From the NCBI RefSeq assembly GCF_047160095.1, contig NZ_AP038785.1:744001-808000 (forward strand): 64,000 bases of DNA, written 5' to 3'. Within the stretch, counting starts at the first letter, position 1. Every line of letters starts with the position of its first letter. Source of the DNA: Rodentibacter abscessus. GTDB lineage: Bacteria > Pseudomonadota > Gammaproteobacteria > Enterobacterales > Pasteurellaceae. The notes under the pieces are model-generated. The model worked only from the letters and a program-made list of their open reading frames with translations, made no database searches and was not told the DNA's origin. Of this stretch, positions 59,356 through 64,000 are shown one piece after another. Position numbers and translations under genes: made by a program.

Positions 59356-60635
59356 TGGATAATTCAATACTTAATGTTGCAATGAACGGTATTTTAGTCG
59401 GTCAGTGGCGACGTTTAAAAAATGGAGCTACTGAATTTCAATATGCCGAAAAATGGCTTTCGTCTATCCGATCCCGGCCTATTTCGCTTTCATTGCCACT
59501 TTCATCAAAAATTTATCGTGGTGATGAAGTATATAATTTTTTTGATAATTTATTACCTGATAACGAACATATTCGCTCTCGTATTCAGCAACGTTTTCAA
59601 ACCAATACGAAAACACCCTTTGATTTGCTTTCCGCAATCGGGCAAGACTGTGTAGGCGCAATACAACTTTATCAGTACAACACGCATTTTGTAAAAACAG
59701 TGTATGCTGAACCATTGTCTAAATTTGATATTGAAAACACACTAAAAAATTACCGCACTTTTCCACTTGGAATGGAACTCCAAGAGGATTTCCGTATATC
59801 CATTGCCGGAGCACAAGAAAAAACAGCGTTACTTAATCGTGATGGGCAATGGATGCGTCCTTTGCACACCACTCCAACCAGTCATATCTTTAAATTACCG
59901 ATAGGAATGGTGGCTCAAAATCAACTCGATCTTTCCAACAGTTGTGAAAATGAATGGCTTTGCCTAAGAATTATGCAAGTTCTCGGATTAAAAGTCCCTT
60001 TTTCCGCTATTGAGCATTTTGGGGAAATTAAAACGTTAATTGTCGAACGTTTTGATCGCCGCTGGTCTGAAGATAGAAAATGGCTTATTCGATTGCCACA
60101 AGAAGACATGTGCCAAGCATTAAATATAGCCCCAGCCAGAAAGTATGAAAGTGATGGCGGTCCCGGTATTTTACAAATTATGCGATTATTAAGTGGTTCA
60201 GCAAATCCGAATGAAGATAGAAAACAATTCTTTAAAGCACAAATTGTCTTTTGGTTGCTTTGTGCTATTGATGGACATGCAAAAAATTTCAGTATTTTTT
60301 TAGAGCCCAAAGGACATTATCGTTTGACACCATTTTATGATGTCATATCCGCTTACCCTTTGATTGAAACGAAAGGATTAGCCAAGCAAAAAGTCAAAAT
60401 GGCAATGGCTTGGTATGGTGAAAATAAACATTACTTGTGGGATAAAATTCAACTTCGTCATATTTTTGCTACTGCTAAATTGGCAGGTTTGGCTAAAACT
60501 GTCGTTGAAGATATTCTTCAAGAAATTTTGACTTGTTTACCGAAAATTGATCATATTGTAATCTCTCACCTACCAAATGAGGTGAGTGAACCGATTTTAT
60601 TCGGTTTAAAAAAACAAGCTCAAAAAATTCAATAA
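59355..60635 (+). CDS. hipA: HipA toxin, serine/threonine kinase
   Basis: The start is ATG 59355, overlapping the hipB stop; TTG and GTG just upstream are possible but worse. The 426-residue kinase follows E. coli HipA closely. SIAGAQEKTALL contains Ser149, equal to the autophosphorylated Ser150. PTSHIFKLPIG is the ATP-site stretch. The catalytic motif IDGHAKNFSIF near residue 305 and YDVISAYP near 328 (metal-binding aspartate) are intact. HipA phosphorylates GltX and so triggers (p)ppGpp and persistence. Nothing suggests inactivation. Confidence 0.94.
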   Translation: MDNSILNVAMNGILVGQWRRLKNGATEFQYAEKWLSSIRSRPISLSLPLSSKIYRGDEVYNFFDNLLPDNEHIRSRIQQRFQTNTKTPFDLLSAIGQDCVGAIQLYQYNTHFVKTVYAEPLSKFDIENTLKNYRTFPLGMELQEDFRISIAGAQEKTALLNRDGQWMRPLHTTPTSHIFKLPIGMVAQNQLDLSNSCENEWLCLRIMQVLGLKVPFSAIEHFGEIKTLIVERFDRRWSEDRKWLIRLPQEDMCQALNIAPARKYESDGGPGILQIMRLLSGSANPNEDRKQFFKAQIVFWLLCAIDGHAKNFSIFLEPKGHYRLTPFYDVISAYPLIETKGLAKQKVKMAMAWYGENKHYLWDKIQLRHIFATAKLAGLAKTVVEDILQEILTCLPKIDHIVISHLPNEVSEPILFGLKKQAQKIQ

Positions 60636-60655
60636 AATATTTGTAAAATCTTTTC

Positions 60656-60689
60656 TTGACTTATTTGCATTGTACTAGTTTAATAGTGC
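60656..60689 (+). promoter_or_regulatory. trpE promoter with overlapping TrpR operator
   Basis: TTGACT (60656-60661) and TTTAAT (60679-60684) form a promoter with 17-bp spacing. GTACTAGTTTAATAGTGC (60672-60689) covers the -10 and contains CTAGTTTAATAG, close to the TrpR core CTAGTTAACTAG. The trpE start is only 25 bp downstream, leaving no room for a leader peptide and attenuator. Confidence 0.8.
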
Positions 60690-60714
60690 AAAAGTTCTTA
60701 CAAAGGATTTCATT

Positions 60715-62262
60715 ATGCAACACAATGCTTTTATTGCCGTTACTACTCAACCCGTACCTTATCACGCAGATACCACTGCTATTTTTAACACGTTATGCCG
60801 CCATTCGAATACCCTTCTGCTTGACTCCGCTGAAATCGGCAGCAAAAATAGTTTACAAAGCCTTATATTGATTAATGCGGCGGTGAAAATTACTTGTTTA
60901 AGTCACAACGTCACATTTAAAGCATTAAATGCAAATGGTAAACAAGTGCTGGAAGAAATTTATCCGATTTTAACCGCACTTGGCAAAGTAAGTGCGGTCA
61001 GTTTTGACGATGAATTTTCGGTGAATTTCGCACCACCAAATAATCAACTTGATGAAGATAGCAAATTGCAATTCCCCACCATTTTTGATGGGCTACGTGT
61101 AATTTCCAATCTTTATCGGCACAGTAATACGCCTGTTTTCCTAGGTGGCTTGTTTGCTTATGATTTAGTTGCTAATTTTATTCCGATGAATGGCATTGTG
61201 CTTAAAGATGACGAAATTCATTGCCCCGATTACAGTTTCTATCTTGCAGAACACCTTATTACGATTGATCATCAAAACCAGCAAGCCACATTGAAAAGTT
61301 TCTGTTTCTCACAAGAAGAGCAAGTAAACGTATCAAAGACGGCACTTTCTATCGCACAAAAATTAAAAAATATTGATAATGTGCTTTCGATTAAACCTGC
61401 TGATGATGAAATTAAAACAAACTTTGAAGATCCCGAATTCATCAACATTGTGAAAGCATTAAAACACCATATTAATATCGGAGATGTTTTCCAGATCGTC
61501 CCCTCTCGCCGTTTTTCGATTGCTTGTCCGAACGCCCTTGCCGGTTATGCACGACTTAAACAAAATAATCCTAGTCCGTATATGTTCTATATGAATGATG
61601 AAGACTTTATTTTGTTTGGGGCATCGCCGGAAAGTGCACTCAAATATACGCCTGAAAATCGTCAGTTAGAAATTTACCCAATTGCCGGTTCACGTCCACG
61701 CGGATTTGACGCCCACGGCAATATCGATCCGGAATTAGATGCCCGATTAGAGCTTGAACTTCGTCTTGATCATAAAGAGCAAGCAGAACATTTAATGTTG
61801 GTCGATTTGGCTCGGAATGATATCGCTCGTGTTTGCCAAAGCGGCACACGTAAAGTCGCAGAATTAATGCAAGTTGATCGTTATTCTCACATTATGCACT
61901 TGGTTTCACGTGTAACGGGTAAACTTCGCCTAGAATTAGATGCGCTACACGCTTATCAAGCCTGTATGAATATGGGAACGCTTACCGGTGCGCCTAAAAT
62001 CAAAGCAATGCAACTGATTTATCAATTTGAACAAAAAAAACGCCATAGTTACGGCGGTGCGGTGGGTTATCTCACTTCTGACGGAGGTTTTGATACCTGT
62101 ATCGTTATTCGTTCCGCTTTTGTTCAAAACGGCATAGCCTATGTGCAAGCCGGCTGTGGCGAAGTATTAGATTCCGATCCGCAAATGGAAGCGGATGAAA
62201 CCCGTCATAAAGCCGCAGCTGTGCTTAAAGCGATTCGACAAACCAACACACAAGCAAAATAA
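60715..62262 (+). CDS. trpE: Anthranilate synthase component I
   Basis: The 515-residue protein carries the tryptophan feedback motif LLLDSAEIGSKNSLQSL near residue 35. The catalytic C-terminal half (about 235-505) has FQIVPSRRFSI, IAGSRPRGFD, LELRLDHKEQAEHLMLVDLARND, MNMGTLTGAPKIKAMQLI and AGCGEVLDSDPQMEADET. The enzyme makes anthranilate from chorismate with ammonia from TrpG. Uptake signals within the gene are read as LTALGKVSAVSF, a back-to-back pair near 60973-60998. It heads the trp operon. Confidence 0.97.
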   Translation: MQHNAFIAVTTQPVPYHADTTAIFNTLCRHSNTLLLDSAEIGSKNSLQSLILINAAVKITCLSHNVTFKALNANGKQVLEEIYPILTALGKVSAVSFDDEFSVNFAPPNNQLDEDSKLQFPTIFDGLRVISNLYRHSNTPVFLGGLFAYDLVANFIPMNGIVLKDDEIHCPDYSFYLAEHLITIDHQNQQATLKSFCFSQEEQVNVSKTALSIAQKLKNIDNVLSIKPADDEIKTNFEDPEFINIVKALKHHINIGDVFQIVPSRRFSIACPNALAGYARLKQNNPSPYMFYMNDEDFILFGASPESALKYTPENRQLEIYPIAGSRPRGFDAHGNIDPELDARLELELRLDHKEQAEHLMLVDLARNDIARVCQSGTRKVAELMQVDRYSHIMHLVSRVTGKLRLELDALHAYQACMNMGTLTGAPKIKAMQLIYQFEQKKRHSYGGAVGYLTSDGGFDTCIVIRSAFVQNGIAYVQAGCGEVLDSDPQMEADETRHKAAAVLKAIRQTNTQAK

Positions 62263-62272
62263 GGAATGTATG

Positions 62273-62854
62273 ATGGCAAATATTCTTTTTTTAGATAATT
62301 TCGATTCCTTCACTTACAATTTAGCGGATCAATTCCGAGTGTTGGGACATCAAGTCAAAATTTATCGCAATGATTGCGATTTGAAAGTAGTTGTGGAAGC
62401 CGCATTGAATACACCGGAAACGATTCTTGCGCTTTCTCCCGGCCCCGGCTCACCGGCTGAAGCAGGGATTTTATTGCCGTTAATTGAACGTTTGAAAGAT
62501 CATGTGCCAATTATCGGCATTTGTTTAGGGCACCAAGCCTTAATTCAAGCCTTTGGCGGAAAAGTTGTGCATGCCGGTGAAGTGTTACACGGAAAGGTTT
62601 CCAAAATCACTCACGATGGTAAAGCAATGTTTAAAAATTTGGCAAATCCAATGCCGGTCGCACGTTATCATTCTCTAATGGGACAGGATTTACCGGAAGA
62701 ATTTATCGTCAATGCAGAATATAACGGTATCATTATGGCAATTCGCCACCGCGATTTACCAATCTGTGCATACCAATTCCATCCGGAAAGTATTTTAACC
62801 GTTCAAGGTTCACAACTACTACAGCAATCCATTGAATGGTTGTTGAATAGATAA
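62273..62854 (+). CDS. trpG: Anthranilate synthase component II (glutamine amidotransferase)
   Basis: Two ATGs lie next to each other (62270 and 62273). The second is 6-7 bases from AAGGAA and gives MANILFLDNFDSFTYNLADQ, so I chose it. The 193-residue class I amidotransferase has the cysteine nucleophile in IIGICLGHQALIQAFGG near residue 82 and the His/Glu pair in CAYQFHPESIL near 170. It supplies ammonia to TrpE. It is a free-standing protein, not fused to TrpD as in E. coli. PGPGSPAEAG is the oxyanion-site loop. Confidence 0.95.
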   Translation: MANILFLDNFDSFTYNLADQFRVLGHQVKIYRNDCDLKVVVEAALNTPETILALSPGPGSPAEAGILLPLIERLKDHVPIIGICLGHQALIQAFGGKVVHAGEVLHGKVSKITHDGKAMFKNLANPMPVARYHSLMGQDLPEEFIVNAEYNGIIMAIRHRDLPICAYQFHPESILTVQGSQLLQQSIEWLLNR

Positions 62855-62912
62855 AATTGAAATTTAAACATCAACGGCGAACCGAATTCGCCCATACATT
62901 AAGGAAAACAAA

Positions 62913-63299
62913 ATGATCACTGTATTCGGACTTAAATCTAAACTTACCTCACGTCGAGAAATGTTGGCAGAAGTTATTTATAACAGCCTTTACTTAGGTT
63001 TAGACATTCCAAAAGGCAAACACGCTATTCGCTTTTTAGGTTTAGAAAAAGAAGATTTTTACTATCCTTTTGACCGTAGCGACGATTACACCGTCATTGA
63101 AATCAACTTAATGGCAGGCCGTATGGAAGGCACCAAAAAACGTTTAATAAAAATGTTATTTAGCGAATTGGAATACAAACTGGGTATTCGTGCCCATGAT
63201 GTGGAAATTACTATCAAAGAGCAACCTGCGCACTGTTGGGGATTCCGAGGAATGACCGGTGATGAAGCACGGGATCTAGACTACGATATTTATGTTTAG
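62913..63299 (+). CDS. Tautomerase-superfamily protein inside the trp operon
   Basis: The 128-residue protein has an MSLVKxx-like repeat structure, with IKEQPAHCWGFRGMTGDEA near residue 100. From memory, H. influenzae has a putative tautomerase (HI_1388.1) in the same place between trpG and trpD. The catalytic N-terminal proline of classical 4-oxalocrotonate tautomerases is absent (MITVFG), so activity is doubtful. It may only retain the fold. No link to tryptophan chemistry is visible. The gaps of 58 bp before and 43 bp after it suggest co-transcription. Confidence 0.72.
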   Translation: MITVFGLKSKLTSRREMLAEVIYNSLYLGLDIPKGKHAIRFLGLEKEDFYYPFDRSDDYTVIEINLMAGRMEGTKKRLIKMLFSELEYKLGIRAHDVEITIKEQPAHCWGFRGMTGDEARDLDYDIYV

Positions 63300-63342
63300 C
63301 AGAGAAAGCGACGTCCAAAAATAATAAAATAAGGAACGAACT

Positions 63343-64000
63343 ATGCAACACGACCAATTATTAGAACAGCTTTATACCGGAAATCAACTTTCAACTGAAG
63401 AAAGTACCGCACTTTTTAATGCCGTCATTCAAGGAAAACTCTCGAATGAGCAAATCGCAGCGATGCTTATCGCCTTAAAAGTACGCGATGCAACCATTGA
63501 TGAAATTAGCGGAGCCGTAGCAGCTTCATTACAAAATGCCAAAATATTTCCACGCCCAACCTATCCTTTTGCGGATATTGTCGGCACAGGTGGAGACGGA
63601 CAAAATACCATCAATATTTCCACCGCAAGTTGTATCACTGCGGCAGCAATGGACGTAAAAGTTGCCAAACACGGCAATCGTAGCGTTTCCAGCCAATCCG
63701 GTGCAAGTGATGTGTTGAGTGCTTTAGGCGTCAATGTAAATATGTCATCGGAAACCGCCCGCCAAGCTTTAGATGAAATCGGCGTATGTTTTTTGTTTGC
63801 ACAGCAATATCATTCCGGCTTTCGTCACGTTGCACCGGTTCGAACCGCATTGAAAACACGCACGATCTTTAATATCCTCGGTCCATTAATTAATCCGGCA
63901 CGTCCAAATTATAGCTTATTAGGTGTTTATGCACCCGAATTGGTGAAAACCTATGCGGATACAGCCCTAGCCCTTGGTCACGAACATACTTTTGTCGTCT
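63343..64000 (+). CDS. trpD: Anthranilate phosphoribosyltransferase (N-terminal part, cut by window edge)
   Basis: ATG 63343 follows TAAGGAAC. The 219 visible residues run off the right edge. They include the PRPP site IVGTGGDGQNTINISTASC, then AKHGNRSVSSQSGASDVLSALG and PVRTALKTRTIFNILGPLINP. All are TrpD signatures. It transfers phosphoribose to anthranilate. An uptake signal inside the gene is read as STALFN. The rest of the gene and any trpC/F/B/A lie outside. Confidence 0.96.
   Translation, partial: MQHDQLLEQLYTGNQLSTEESTALFNAVIQGKLSNEQIAAMLIALKVRDATIDEISGAVAASLQNAKIFPRPTYPFADIVGTGGDGQNTINISTASCITAAAMDVKVAKHGNRSVSSQSGASDVLSALGVNVNMSSETARQALDEIGVCFLFAQQYHSGFRHVAPVRTALKTRTIFNILGPLINPARPNYSLLGVYAPELVKTYADTALALGHEHTFVV

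Noticed and set aside
60656..60871. Leader-peptide frame before trpE as an attenuator
   Set aside because: The frame overlaps the promoter and trpE itself and has no tandem tryptophan codons. There is no room for an attenuator.
1..64000. CRISPR array, IS element or prophage
   Set aside because: No regularly spaced repeats with unique spacers, transposase frame, integrase or phage structural gene was seen.

Overview
The window is an ordinary piece of a Pasteurellaceae chromosome, most like the Haemophilus/Aggregatibacter group. Three things support this. The 9-base DNA uptake signal AAGTGCGGT (or its complement) occurs by eye about every 1-1.5 kb. Several proteins (Dxs, RimP, MoaA, FNR) are nearly identical to remembered Haemophilus influenzae sequences. 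Small neighbourhoods also match that genus: LysR-topA, uspE-fnr, pstSCAB-phoBR, ftnA-ftnB, trpE-trpG-tautomerase-trpD and ygiW-qseB-qseC. The DNA is AT-rich. I see no prophage, integron, IS element or CRISPR array.

Layout. 0-8 kb: prmB (cut by the window edge) and smrB diverge; then a LysR regulator and topA diverge; then a DUF4198 exported protein, uspE and fnr. 8-15 kb: tRNA-Leu(CAA), a Pho-box promoter, pstSCAB-phoBR, and phoU converging on it. 15-25.4 kb: ttcA-tusE, mukFEB, a DMT-type transporter and sbcB. 25.4-26.2 kb: a gene-free AT-rich stretch with a 28-bp site that matches the XerC/XerD recombination site dif, so this window spans the replication terminus. 26-30.7 kb: two ferritins, moaACDE behind a candidate molybdenum-cofactor riboswitch, and ybhK. 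30.7-38 kb: thiI, xseB-ispA-dxs, a dGTPase-like gene and an LrgA/LrgB pair. 38-43.6 kb: a nuclease lipoprotein, csdA-csdE-DUF2310, queF and ppnN. 43.7-51.3 kb: tyrA, truB-rbfA, infB-nusA-rimP and the initiator tRNA. 51.3-58 kb: a tiny lipoprotein coupled to a kinase-like gene, a DUF1439 protein, ygiW-qseB-qseC, a probable lysozyme inhibitor and thrS. 58-64 kb: azoR, a hipBA toxin-antitoxin operon, and trpE-trpG-tautomerase-trpD (cut by the window edge).

The most informative signals lie between genes. They are the dif site; four hip operators at exact 28-bp spacing; a perfect CTTAA-N6-CTTAA repeat upstream of ygiW-qseBC; two tandem TyrR-type boxes against the tyrA start; a Trp-type operator over the trpE -10; a Pho box before pstS; and three copies of a 140-165 bp palindromic element with terminal inverted repeats. 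Inverted pairs of uptake signals act as terminators after several genes. I found no undescribed multi-gene system. The least-explained items are the palindromic element family, a 32-residue membrane micro-protein divergent from fnr, a 44-residue glycine-rich lipoprotein, and an altered active-site motif in SmrB.
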